Of a stretch of DNA of 64,000 nucleotides, positions 8,639 to 17,701 are shown piece by piece. Numbering within the stretch: position 1 is the first letter of the stretch; each line of letters begins with the position of its first letter. Under the pieces are notes generated by a model. The model did no database searches and was not told the DNA's origin. It saw nothing but the letters and a program-made list of their open reading frames with translations. A program made the position numbers and the translations under genes. Source of the stretch: Catenulispora acidiphila DSM 44928 (GTDB lineage Bacteria; Actinomycetota; Actinomycetes; Streptomycetales; Catenulisporaceae); the NCBI RefSeq assembly GCF_000024025.1, contig NC_013131.1, positions 310,001-374,000 of the forward strand, in the 5' to 3' direction.

Positions 8639-10263
8639 CCCTGATGGATGAGGGCGCCGGGGACTGTGAGACGACCATGGGCAACGACATCAACGACATC
8701 AGCGAGACCAACGAGACCGGTACCACCAGTGCGACCGCTTCGACGGCCGCCACTTCTCTGACGGCGAACGACCCGCAGGACACCGATGCCAGCTCGGTCG
8801 AGCTGGCCTGGGCCCATGATCTCTTCGACAACACGCGCGGCGAGGCCGAACCGCCGTGGGCCGTGGACCTCGCGGTCATCACGAAGGCCGGACACCGGCG
8901 GCGGCGGTTCCGCCGGGCCCGGACCGGCGGCGGGGTGCTGGCGGTGCTCGCGGTCACCACCGCGGCGGCGGTGACGCTCGGCGCCGGGACCACGGACTAC
9001 GGCAGCAGCGCGGGTCCGGCCGGCGGCTGGGGCGCGCGGCCGCTGCAGGACGTCTTCCGGTACGTGGAGGTCAACGGCGGTTCGTTTCCGGGGAACAACG
9101 GAGACCTCTACCATCACGTGCCGAAGTCGGCGGCGGTCGACGCGGCGGTGCTGGTCGGGCACCTGGATCCGGCCGGCACGCATCTGCGGGGGGAACCGGA
9201 CAGGCCGGACGGCCCGAACCCGCGGATCGTCGGTGACGGCGATGCCTGGGTGAAGGGCGCGGCGAATATCGAGATGAGCTCGGATTGGTCGGCCGACGGG
9301 ACCGGTCCGACGAGCGCGCAGGTCTCCTACGGGTTCTTCGACGATGTGAACACCCTCCGGACCGGCATCGCGGGGAGGCCGGTGTCCGGGCCGTGCGGTC
9401 TGAACATGGAGCTGTTCCTCGGCGTGATCGATCCGACCGGCACCACGCCGTTGCCGCAGTGGTCCGGGTGCCGGTACACCACGCTGGCGGACGGATCCCG
9501 GGTCGCCGCCGCGTCCGCCTCGGTCGGCGCGGGGACGGAGACGGTCGCCGTGCGGATATTCGGCTCCGGGAACGTGATCGGCATGCTGGGTACCAACTAT
9601 CAGTGGACGGCGGCGGTCGACGGCGCGCGGCCCTCCGCCCGCGCGGTCGTGACCCCGTCGCCCTGGTCGGAGGACGGGTTCCGGGCCGCGCTGTCCGATA
9701 CCGCACTGGTTCCCGTGCTCCACCCGCGGGGTCCGGTGAACGCGGACGGCAAGCTGCTGGTGCCCTCCGACATCGGGTCGGATTGGGCGTACGACCCCAC
9801 CGGCGGCTCGGAGGGCACCGGGGAGTTCGTCCTGGACAACGGCTGCACCCCGGACCACAGCATCTTCGGCCTGGCGTCCGGCCGCGCCGTGGGCTACACC
9901 GGGACCCTGCCGGACGGGACCGCGGGCACCGGGTTCGAAGGCGAATACCGGCTGCCCGCCGGGACCGGCGCACGGACGATGCAGGATGCGCAGAAGTACG
10001 GTCAGGGCGGCTGCGGCGGCTTCTCCCAGGACACGGTGGCGGCGTTGCCCTCGGGGATCGGCGACAGCGCCTTCCTGCTATACCAACCGCAGCAGAGCAC
10101 CGTGCGGGTGACGGTCCGGCTCGGCGACACGATCCTGCAGACCGACATCGGCCGTGCCGACCATTCGCCGCTGACCCTCACCTCGGCGGCCGACCGCACC
10201 TGGCTCCAACAGATCGCGCAGCGGATGGTCGCGCACTACACCGGGGTGGCGGGACGGGGTTGA
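8635..10263 (+). CDS. Single-pass membrane protein coupled to sigma factor gene
   Basis: 542 residues, started at the ATG that overlaps the sigma factor stop (ATGA). The first ~100 residues are acidic and Thr/Asn rich and end in an Arg-rich stretch (HRRRRFRRAR). One membrane helix follows (GGGVLAVLAVTTAAAVTLGAG). About 400 residues would then be extracytoplasmic, with several Cys residues (GPCGLNM, SGCRYT, NGCTPD, GGCGGF) that could form disulfides. Topology and coupling suggest a membrane-bound modulator of the sigma factor. No zinc-finger anti-sigma motif (HxxxCxxC) is present, so anti-sigma activity is only an inference. I know no function for the outer domain. Confidence 0.75.
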   Translation: MTLMDEGAGDCETTMGNDINDISETNETGTTSATASTAATSLTANDPQDTDASSVELAWAHDLFDNTRGEAEPPWAVDLAVITKAGHRRRRFRRARTGGGVLAVLAVTTAAAVTLGAGTTDYGSSAGPAGGWGARPLQDVFRYVEVNGGSFPGNNGDLYHHVPKSAAVDAAVLVGHLDPAGTHLRGEPDRPDGPNPRIVGDGDAWVKGAANIEMSSDWSADGTGPTSAQVSYGFFDDVNTLRTGIAGRPVSGPCGLNMELFLGVIDPTGTTPLPQWSGCRYTTLADGSRVAAASASVGAGTETVAVRIFGSGNVIGMLGTNYQWTAAVDGARPSARAVVTPSPWSEDGFRAALSDTALVPVLHPRGPVNADGKLLVPSDIGSDWAYDPTGGSEGTGEFVLDNGCTPDHSIFGLASGRAVGYTGTLPDGTAGTGFEGEYRLPAGTGARTMQDAQKYGQGGCGGFSQDTVAALPSGIGDSAFLLYQPQQSTVRVTVRLGDTILQTDIGRADHSPLTLTSAADRTWLQQIAQRMVAHYTGVAGRG

Positions 10264-10294
10264 GGCAGATCACACCGGCGCTGAGCTGCGACGG

Positions 10295-10376
10295 TTAGGC
10301 AGGGCGGCGGCCTCCTGGGAGAATCGGGTGTCAAGACCTCCCGACGTAGCTCCTTAGTCGACACAGTCCCAGGAAG
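10295..10376 (+). promoter_or_regulatory. Probable purB promoter and ribosome binding site
   Basis: TTAGGC (10295-10300) and GAGAAT (10319-10324) are separated by 18 bases and resemble a housekeeping promoter. Transcription would then begin about 55 bases before the ATG. AGGAAGG (10370-10376) is a good ribosome binding site 9 nt before the start. Unlike many genes here, purB therefore seems to have a real 5' leader. Confidence 0.45.
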
Positions 10377-10385
10377 GCCGCTGCC

Positions 10386-11696
<1,311 letters not shown>

Positions 11697-12310
11697 GGTG
11701 ATGCGATGAGCGCCGAGCTGATGCAGTGAAGGGCAAGGGCGGTGCTGTCTCGGCGGAAGCGACAGAGGCCGAACATGGCTGATGACGCGGCTCGGTCGAC
11801 ACGGCGGAGGGCTGGGCTGGATGAGCCTGCGTGGCTCGGCTGAAAGCGGGTCCGGCACAGGGCAAAACTGAGCTGATGCGGCGAGGTGCGGAGTAAGCAC
11901 GGCTGCGCCTGCTGTGAGGTTGAACAAGGCTGACTCGGTGCGGCCGGGCTGAGCTGCTGCGAGCAAGGCTGATTTGATGCGGCCGGGCCGAGCTGATGTG
12001 GTGGGGCGCGAGCTGGGCCGAGCTGATGTGGTGAGGCGAGAAGTAAGCATGGCTGAGCCTGCTGCGAGGTTGGGCAAGGCTGATTCGGTGCGGTCAGGCT
12101 GAGCTGATGCGGTGCGATGAGGAGCACGGCGGAGCTGCTGAGGGCAAGGCTGATTCGGTGCGGCCGGGGTGAGCTGATGTGGTGAGGCGCGAGCTGGGCC
12201 GAGCTGTTAGGAGCAAGGCTCACTCGGTGCGGCTGGGCCGAGCTGGTGCGGTGAGGCGCGAGGTGGGCTGAGCCGATGTGGCTCGGCTGGTTTGGCGCGG
12301 TGGGTTGATG
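11697..12310. repeat. Degenerate reiterated intergenic tract after purB
   Basis: More than 600 bases are built from shuffled short phrases: GAGCTGATGYGGTG, GGCAAGGCTGATTCGGTGCGG, CGGCCGGGCTGAGCTG and GGCGCGAGCTGGGCCGAGC recur many times at irregular spacing. The minus strand stays open over much of it (11507-12223), but only as His/Gln/Leu/Pro-rich repeat peptide with no fold or start signal, so I do not call a gene. No convincing terminator or RNA gene is visible inside. A similar but unrelated tract follows blaI. Confidence 0.8.
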
Positions 12311-12390
12311 TGTGAGAAGCGGCTGTCAGGCGGGGTCTGGCGGCCGCTTTTTGCGTTGGCGGGTGGGGCGGGTGGGTCATTTTGTTAGGG

Positions 12391-12408
12391 ATGTTTCGCG
12401 TGAAACAT
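12391..12408. promoter_or_regulatory. parS-like: parS-like site (one mismatch)
   Basis: ATGTTTCGCGTGAAACAT differs from the ParB-binding consensus TGTTTCACGTGAAACA (found in Streptomyces and Bacillus) only by A to G in the left arm. The site lies in the intergenic gap between the purB repeat tract and the ribbon-helix-helix gene. I found no second match in the window by eye. Exact parS sites cluster around oriC, so this would place the window in the origin-proximal part of the chromosome. Confidence 0.6.
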
Positions 12409-12439
12409 CGGCGTGGTGTCGCGGGGGTGCCAGGGTGGC

Positions 12440-12468
12440 TTGTGGTGGTGCCAAAGTGGTGCCATGCT
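12440..12468 (+). promoter_or_regulatory. Promoter for ribbon-helix-helix/ABC operon
   Basis: TTGTGG (12440-12445) and CATGCT (12463-12468) are separated by 17 bases. The ATG follows 6 nt after the second hexamer, implying a leaderless mRNA for the first gene of the operon. Confidence 0.45.
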
Positions 12469-12474
12469 TGAGCC

Positions 12475-12996
12475 ATGGAACTCACCCGGTATGTCGAGGG
12501 GTTGCGGCGGGAGCTGACGGTCGCGGCCGAGGTTGGTGGCGAGGCTGCTCGGGCGCTTGCTGATCGGTTGGTGGCTCCGTTGGATGCGGCGGTGCGGCTT
12601 ATGTTGCTGGATGCCTTGTCGGCTGCTGCTGATGAGATCTCGGCGGAGCTTGCTCCGGGGTCTGTGGATGTGCGGCTGCGGGGTGGGAATGCCGCGTTCG
12701 TGGTGACGCCGCCGCCTGCTGCGGCTGGTGTGGATGCCGGGGCCGGGTCTGCGCCTGGGGATGTGCGGCTGCCTGTTGCTGAGGGCGATGACGCCGCCAT
12801 GGTGCGGATCAACCTGCGGTTGCCGTCGAATCTCAAGGCCCTGGTCGAGGACGCTGCCGGGGCGGCGGGGTTGTCCGTCAACGCGTGGATCGTGCGGGCG
12901 GCTGCTGCCGGGCTGGCCAATGAGGATCGGCGTGCCGGGCGGGCGCAGAGGTCCGATCGGATCGTGGGCGACAGCTATAGCGGCTGGGCGCGTTGA
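12475..12996 (+). CDS. Ribbon-helix-helix (Arc/HicB-like) DNA-binding protein
   Basis: 173 residues. The C-terminal part VRINLRLPSNLKALVEDAAGAAGLSVNAWIVRAAAAGL is a ribbon-helix-helix domain of the Arc/CopG/HicB-antitoxin class: one strand for DNA contact, then two helices. The N-terminal ~60 residues are helical, followed by a strand-rich segment and an Ala/Gly/Asp linker. It heads a four-gene operon with a DUF4097 protein and a two-component ABC exporter, an arrangement I know from Streptomyces. A role as autoregulator of that operon is likelier than a toxin-antitoxin role, since no toxin gene is adjacent. Confidence 0.78.
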   Translation: MELTRYVEGLRRELTVAAEVGGEAARALADRLVAPLDAAVRLMLLDALSAAADEISAELAPGSVDVRLRGGNAAFVVTPPPAAAGVDAGAGSAPGDVRLPVAEGDDAAMVRINLRLPSNLKALVEDAAGAAGLSVNAWIVRAAAAGLANEDRRAGRAQRSDRIVGDSYSGWAR

Positions 12997-13058
12997 CCCT
13001 GGCTGCTTAGCGCTGCGTCGAGAACTCACCCAAGCAAGACCAAGTCAAAGGAACTCTC

Positions 13059-13949
13059 ATGTCACACTCCACCTTCAACACTCCCGCCGCGATCGCCGTC
13101 GCTCTCGACCTCTATGTCGCGGACGTTCGGATCGTGGCCGCCGATCGCGCCGACACGGTCGTCGAGGTGCGGCCGAGCGATCCGAATAAGGCTGCTGACG
13201 TCAAGGCCGCGGAGAACACGCGCGTCGAGTATGACGAGGGGGCTCGGGTGCTCAGCATCGTCAGTCGCAAGCCGCGGAACCGGTTCGTCAACTTCAGCTC
13301 GAAGCGGCCGGAGTCCATCGACCTGCTCATCGAGGTGCCGACTGACTCCGATGTGCGGGGTGAGACCGAGATCGGTGACTTCGAGTCCGTCGGTGTGCTC
13401 GGCGCGGTGCAGCTCAAGGCTGGTGTGGGGACTGTGCGGCTGGCTCAGGTCGGGCCGGTGAACATCCGCGACGGTGTCGGTGAGGTTCTCATTGAGGAGG
13501 TCAGTGGTGCTGCCGATGTGAACTGCGGGTCCGGTGTCATCCGGCTCGGCGCCGTGGACGGGACCGCCGAGGTGTCCAACGGCAACGGCAAGGTGCGCGT
13601 CGGGGTTGTGACCGGGGCGGCGAATGTGAAGTCCGCCAACGGTGAGGTGTCCGTCGATCGTGCGCTGTCCGACATCACCGCCTCCGCCTCCAACGGAGAG
13701 GTGCGGGTCGGCGAGGTCGTGCGCGGTAAGGCGACCGTCACGTCGAAGAACGGTGCCGTCGAGGTCGGCGTGCGCGAGGGCAGCGCGGCCTGGCTGGAGC
13801 TGAGCACCGCGGTCGGCCGCGTCTACAACGAGCTCGAATCCGCCGACGCGCCGCAGGCCGGCGAGCCGGTCGACAAGGTCGAGATCCACGCCAGCACCAA
13901 GCTCGGGGACGTCACCATCCGCCGCGTGCCGCGCCTGGATGAGGACTGA
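13059..13949 (+). CDS. DUF4097 beta-strand-repeat protein
   Basis: 296 residues with repeated short strands in the DUF4097/adhesin-like pattern: GETEIGDFESVGVLG, GVGTVRLAQVGPVNIRDGVGEV, GSGVIRLGAVDGTAEVSNGNGKVRVG, ANGEVSVDRALSDITASASNGEV and KNGAVEVG. These predict a right-handed beta-solenoid-like body. There is no signal peptide or membrane segment, so it should be cytoplasmic. AAAGGA precedes the ATG by about 8 nt. It lies 5 bases before the ABC ATPase start and is probably cotranscribed with it. The biochemical role of the family is not known to me. Confidence 0.85.
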   Translation: MSHSTFNTPAAIAVALDLYVADVRIVAADRADTVVEVRPSDPNKAADVKAAENTRVEYDEGARVLSIVSRKPRNRFVNFSSKRPESIDLLIEVPTDSDVRGETEIGDFESVGVLGAVQLKAGVGTVRLAQVGPVNIRDGVGEVLIEEVSGAADVNCGSGVIRLGAVDGTAEVSNGNGKVRVGVVTGAANVKSANGEVSVDRALSDITASASNGEVRVGEVVRGKATVTSKNGAVEVGVREGSAAWLELSTAVGRVYNELESADAPQAGEPVDKVEIHASTKLGDVTIRRVPRLDED

Positions 13950-13954
13950 GTACC

Positions 13955-14878
13955 TTGATAGCGATCTCAGCGCGTGGCTTGCGCAAGTCCTTCGGCGAGA
14001 AGACGGTGCTCGACGGCATCGATCTGAGCGTGCCGGCCGGGACGATCCTGGCGCTGCTCGGCCCGAACGGCGCTGGCAAGACCACGGCGGTCCATCTGCT
14101 CACCACCTACCTGCGACCGGATGCCGGGGAGATCGTCATCGCAGGGCACGATCTCGCGAAGAGTCCCCAGGCTGTGCGGCGGGTGATCGGGGTGACCGGG
14201 CAGTTCTCCGCGGTCGACGGGTATCTCACCGGGCGCGAGAACCTGATGCTGATGGCTGATCTGCACCTGTTGCCGAAGGCTGTGGGGCGGCAGCGGGCCG
14301 ACGATCTGCTGGAGCGCTTCGAGCTGACCGAGGCGGCGGGGAAGGCGGCGGCGACCTGTTCCGGGGGGATGAAGCGCAAGCTCGATCTGGCGATGACGCT
14401 GGTCGGAGACCCGAAAGTGATCTTCCTCGACGAGCCGACGACGGGGCTGGACCCGCGGAGCCGCCGCGTCATGTGGGACATCATCCGCGGGCTGGTCGCG
14501 GAGGGGACGACCATCCTGCTGACCACGCAATACCTCGACGAGGCCGACCAGCTCGCGCACCGGGTCGCGGTGCTGGACGGCGGGCGGATCGTCGCCGAGG
14601 GGACGCCGGCCGAGCTCAAGACCCGGATTCCGGGCGGGCACATCGAGTTGACCTTCGCCGACCGCGCCGAGTTGGACGCCGCCGCGCTGGTGCTCGCGCC
14701 GACCCATCGCGACGACGACGCGCTCACGCTCCAACTCGCCGGCGACGGGCGGGTCAGCGCCCTGCGGTCCCTGCTCCAGCGGCTGGACGACGCCTCGGTC
14801 GAGGTCGAGGCGCTGGCCGTGCACACCCCCGACCTCGACGACGTGTTCTTCGCGCTGACCGGCAAGAAGGGAGCTTGA
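13955..14878 (+). CDS. DrrA-type ABC transporter ATP-binding protein
   Basis: 307 residues. Walker A (LLGPNGAGKTTAVHLL), signature (TCSGGMKRKLDLAMTL), Walker B (VIFLDEPTTGLDPRSR) and the H-loop region (TTILLTTQYLDEADQL) are all intact. The ~70-residue C-terminal tail ending VHTPDLDDVFFALTGKK is typical of daunorubicin-resistance DrrA-like exporters. Translation starts at TTG (13955), preceded by GAGGA; no better start fits the conserved N-terminus IAISARGLRKSFG. It pairs with the membrane subunit whose ATG is one base beyond its stop. It should energise export of a hydrophobic compound. Confidence 0.92.
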   Translation: MIAISARGLRKSFGEKTVLDGIDLSVPAGTILALLGPNGAGKTTAVHLLTTYLRPDAGEIVIAGHDLAKSPQAVRRVIGVTGQFSAVDGYLTGRENLMLMADLHLLPKAVGRQRADDLLERFELTEAAGKAAATCSGGMKRKLDLAMTLVGDPKVIFLDEPTTGLDPRSRRVMWDIIRGLVAEGTTILLTTQYLDEADQLAHRVAVLDGGRIVAEGTPAELKTRIPGGHIELTFADRAELDAAALVLAPTHRDDDALTLQLAGDGRVSALRSLLQRLDDASVEVEALAVHTPDLDDVFFALTGKKGA

Positions 14879-14879
14879 G

Positions 14880-15734
14880 ATGAGTGCGATGACCGTGGCC
14901 GACTCCGGTCTGGCCGACACCGGCGCCGACACCCGCTCGCACGCCTGGGTCCACGCCCGGATCATGCTGCGCCGCAACCTGCGCCACCTGCAGCGCTACC
15001 CGTCGCTGACCCTCATGGTCACCTTGATGCCGCTGGTCTTCCTGCTCCTGTTCGTCTACGTCTTCGGCGGGACGCTCGGGTCCGGGCTCGGCAGCCTCAC
15101 CCCGGCCGGCGTGCACGGCGGCCGTGCGGCGTACGCCGCCTACGTCGCCCCGGCGATCATCGTGATGGCGGTGGCCGCGGCGGCGCAGGGCACGGCGATC
15201 GCCGTCGCCCAGGACATGACCGAGGGCATCATCGCCCGCTTCCGGACCATGGCCGTCGCGCGGTCGTCGGTGCTGACCGGGCACGTCGTCGGCGCCGCGA
15301 TCCAGACCATGGCCGGTGTCGCGGTCGTGGTCGGCGCCGCGCTCGCGGTGGGCTTCCGCCCGCACGCGAACGCGGCCGAGTGGTTCGCCGCGCTCGGCGT
15401 GGTCCTGCTGCTGACCTTCGCCGTCACCTGGCTGTGCGTCGGGCTCGGGCTGTCGGCCAAGAGCGTCGAGACCGCGAGCAACTCGCCGATGTTCCTCCTG
15501 CTGCTGCCCTTCCTGAGCAGCGGTTTCGTTCCGACCGACTCGCTGCCGACGGGGATGCGCTGGTTCTCCGAGTACGAGCCCTTCACGCCGGTGACCGAGA
15601 CCCTGCGCGGGCTGCTGACCGGGACGAGGATCGGCGGCGACCTGGTCGTCACGCTGGCCTGGTGCCTCGGCGTCGCGGTGTTGTCCTACGCCTGGTCGCG
15701 ACGGCTATATGAGCGCGAGCCCAAGCAGAGTTGA
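14880..15734 (+). CDS. DrrB-type ABC-2 transporter permease
   Basis: 284 residues of the ABC-2 permease family: a cytoplasmic N-terminus, about six hydrophobic segments, and the family-typical phrases LRRNLRHLQRYPSLTLMVTLMPLVFLLLFVYVFGG, GIIARFRTMAVARSS and FLSSGFVPTDSLPTGMRWFSEYEPFTPV. It forms the membrane half of the exporter with the preceding ATPase. The gene ends 20 bases before the chosen purC start, so the exporter operon is inserted directly upstream of purC. Confidence 0.92.
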   Translation: MSAMTVADSGLADTGADTRSHAWVHARIMLRRNLRHLQRYPSLTLMVTLMPLVFLLLFVYVFGGTLGSGLGSLTPAGVHGGRAAYAAYVAPAIIVMAVAAAAQGTAIAVAQDMTEGIIARFRTMAVARSSVLTGHVVGAAIQTMAGVAVVVGAALAVGFRPHANAAEWFAALGVVLLLTFAVTWLCVGLGLSAKSVETASNSPMFLLLLPFLSSGFVPTDSLPTGMRWFSEYEPFTPVTETLRGLLTGTRIGGDLVVTLAWCLGVAVLSYAWSRRLYEREPKQS

Positions 15735-15742
15735 ACCGCCGG

Positions 15743-15748
15743 TATTCT
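15743..15748 (+). promoter_or_regulatory. -10 element of purC
   Basis: TATTCT lies 6 nt before the GTG at 15755. Transcription would start at or next to that codon, which supports the GTG over an upstream TTG (15731) that overlaps the permease stop. Confidence 0.5.
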
Positions 15749-15754
15749 GAGCGC

Positions 15755-16642
15755 GTGATCACCGGTCTGAACCACCTCGCCAGCGGCAAGATCCGCGACC
15801 TGTACGCGGTCGGCGACGACCTGCTCCTCGTCGCCTCCGACAAGATCTCCGCCTTCGACTACGTGCTGGAGTCCGAGATCCCGGACAAGGGCCGGATCCT
15901 CACCCAGCTGTCCATGTGGTGGTTCCGCCAGCTCGCCGACCTGGTGCCGAACCATGTGATCAGCGCCGACGTCGAGCAGTTCCCGGCGGAGTTGCAGCCC
16001 TACAAGGAGGAGCTGCGCGGGCGCTCGATGCTCTGCCGCAAGCTGAGCATGGTGCAGGTCGAGTGCGTGGCGCGCGGCTACCTGACCGGCTCCGGGCTGG
16101 CCGAGTACGAGCGGACCCGCACCGCCAACGGCGTGCCGCTGCCGCCCGGGCTGGTCGACGGCTCGCGGCTGGACCGCCCGATCTTCACCCCGGCGATGAA
16201 GGCCGAGGTCGGGCAGCACGATGAGAACGTCAGCTTCGAGGACATGGCCGAGCGGATCGGCGACCCGGAGCTGGCCGCGCAGCTGAAGGACCTGACGCTG
16301 GCGGTCTACTCGCGGGCCCGCGAGATCGCCGAGGAGCGCGGGATCATCCTGGCCGACACCAAGTTCGAGTTCGGGCGGCTGCGCGGCGGGACCCTGGTCC
16401 TCGCCGACGAGGTGCTGACCCCGGACTCCTCGCGTTTCTGGCCGGCGGACGAATGGAAGCCGGGACGCACGCAGTCCTCGTTCGACAAGCAGTACGTCCG
16501 CGACTGGCTGAGCTCCCCGGCCTCGGGCTGGGACCGCAAGTCCGACACCCCGCCGCCGGTGCTGCCGGAGGAGGTCGTGCAGGCGACCCGGGCCCGCTAC
16601 GTCGAGGCCTACGAGCGCCTCACCGGAGCGAAGTTCGACTAG
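15755..16642 (+). CDS. purC: Phosphoribosylaminoimidazole-succinocarboxamide (SAICAR) synthase
   Basis: 295 residues from the GTG at 15755. The protein then begins ITGLNHLASGKIRDLYAVGDD, as expected for actinobacterial PurC (GLTHLHTGKVRDLY-like). The SAICAR signatures QVECVARGYLTGSG and ILADTKFEFG are present. It couples CAIR with aspartate using ATP. The frame is also open to a TTG at 15731, which would add eight residues, but the leaderless -10 argues against it. About 100 bases separate it from purS. Confidence 0.95.
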   Translation: MITGLNHLASGKIRDLYAVGDDLLLVASDKISAFDYVLESEIPDKGRILTQLSMWWFRQLADLVPNHVISADVEQFPAELQPYKEELRGRSMLCRKLSMVQVECVARGYLTGSGLAEYERTRTANGVPLPPGLVDGSRLDRPIFTPAMKAEVGQHDENVSFEDMAERIGDPELAAQLKDLTLAVYSRAREIAEERGIILADTKFEFGRLRGGTLVLADEVLTPDSSRFWPADEWKPGRTQSSFDKQYVRDWLSSPASGWDRKSDTPPPVLPEEVVQATRARYVEAYERLTGAKFD

Positions 16643-16678
16643 GAGCCGGCGCGGGGCGGAAGCACCCATAACCCCCGG

Positions 16679-16684
16679 TAGAAT
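16679..16684 (+). promoter_or_regulatory. Possible purSQL promoter -10
   Basis: TAGAAT is the best -10-like hexamer in the 106-base gap between purC and purS. No good -35 is visible at the usual distance. It would give a leader of about 60 bases with a GGGAG ribosome site (16739-16743). Confidence 0.35.
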
Positions 16685-16748
16685 CGGGATCACCGCCATC
16701 CAATAGCCGCAGCGCGGACGTGCCGCGGCTGAAGCAATGGGAGAACCC

Positions 16749-17015
16749 GTGGCCCGCGTCCTCGTCGACGTCATGCTCAAGCCCGAGATCCTCGACCCCC
16801 AGGGCCAGGCGGTGCAGCGCGCACTGCCTCGCATGGGCTTCGACTCCGTCACCAACGTCCGCCAGGGCAAGCGCTTCGAGCTGGAGCTCGCCGACGCCGA
16901 CCCGGCCACCCTGCGGGCCACCGCCGAGCAGATGGCCGAGAAGCTGCTCGCCAACACCGTGATCGAGGACTTCAAGGTCACGGTGCTGCCCGCCGACAGC
17001 TCCGAGAACGCCTGA
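16749..17015 (+). CDS. purS: FGAM synthase PurS subunit
   Basis: 88 residues from the GTG at 16749. PurS dimers bridge PurL and PurQ in the three-subunit FGAM synthase. The sequence [30 protein letters not shown] matches the family closely, as does the C-terminal [10 protein letters not shown]. An ATG 12 bases upstream lies within the GGGAG ribosome binding site and would add MGEP, so the GTG is preferred. The stop codon overlaps the purQ start (TGATG). Confidence 0.94.
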   Translation: MARVLVDVMLKPEILDPQGQAVQRALPRMGFDSVTNVRQGKRFELELADADPATLRATAEQMAEKLLANTVIEDFKVTVLPADSSENA

Positions 17016-17701
17016 TGCCCGCGCGCATCGGCGTCGTCACCTTCCCCGGCACCCTGGACGACCGGCAGGCGCTGCGCGCCGCGGCGGCCGTCGGCGCCGA
17101 GCCGGTGGCGCTCTGGCACAAGGATCGGGACCTGCACCAGGTGGACGCGGTCGTGCTGCCCGGTGGCTTCTCCTACGGCGACTACCTGCGCGCCGGCGCC
17201 ATCGCCCGGTTCTCCCCGGTGATGGACACGATCATCGACGCGGCCCGGGACGGTCTGCCGGTCCTGGGCATCTGCAACGGCTTCCAGGTGCTGTGCGAGA
17301 CGCACCTGCTCGAGGGCGCGATGATCCGCAACGGCGATCTGCACTTCATCAACCGCGACGTCACCCTGCGGATCGAGAACAACCGCACCGCCTGGACCTC
17401 GGACTACGAGGACGGCGCCGAGGCGGTCATCCCGATCAAGAACGTCGACGGCCGCTTCGTCGCCGACGAGCCCACGCTCGACGCGCTGGAGGCCGAGGGT
17501 CGAGTGCTGGCCCGGTACGTGGCGAATCCGAACGGCGCCGCGCGCGACATCGCGGGCATCACCAACGCCGCCGGCAACGTCGTCGGCCTGATGCCGCACC
17601 CCGAGTACGCCATCGACGACCTGACCGGTCCCCACCCGGGCCCGGGCACCGACGGTCTGCCGTTCTTCACCTCGATCCTCAAGAGCTTGGTTTCCGCATG
17701 A
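17015..17701 (+). CDS. purQ: FGAM synthase glutaminase subunit PurQ
   Basis: 228 residues. A class I glutamine amidotransferase that supplies ammonia to PurL. The nucleophile Cys lies in [13 protein letters not shown] (~residue 89), the His/Glu pair in [11 protein letters not shown] (~196), and the oxyanion segment in [17 protein letters not shown]. It overlaps purS by one base and purL by four (ATGA), so the three subunits are translationally coupled and likely made in fixed ratio. Confidence 0.96.
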   Translation: MPARIGVVTFPGTLDDRQALRAAAAVGAEPVALWHKDRDLHQVDAVVLPGGFSYGDYLRAGAIARFSPVMDTIIDAARDGLPVLGICNGFQVLCETHLLEGAMIRNGDLHFINRDVTLRIENNRTAWTSDYEDGAEAVIPIKNVDGRFVADEPTLDALEAEGRVLARYVANPNGAARDIAGITNAAGNVVGLMPHPEYAIDDLTGPHPGPGTDGLPFFTSILKSLVSA

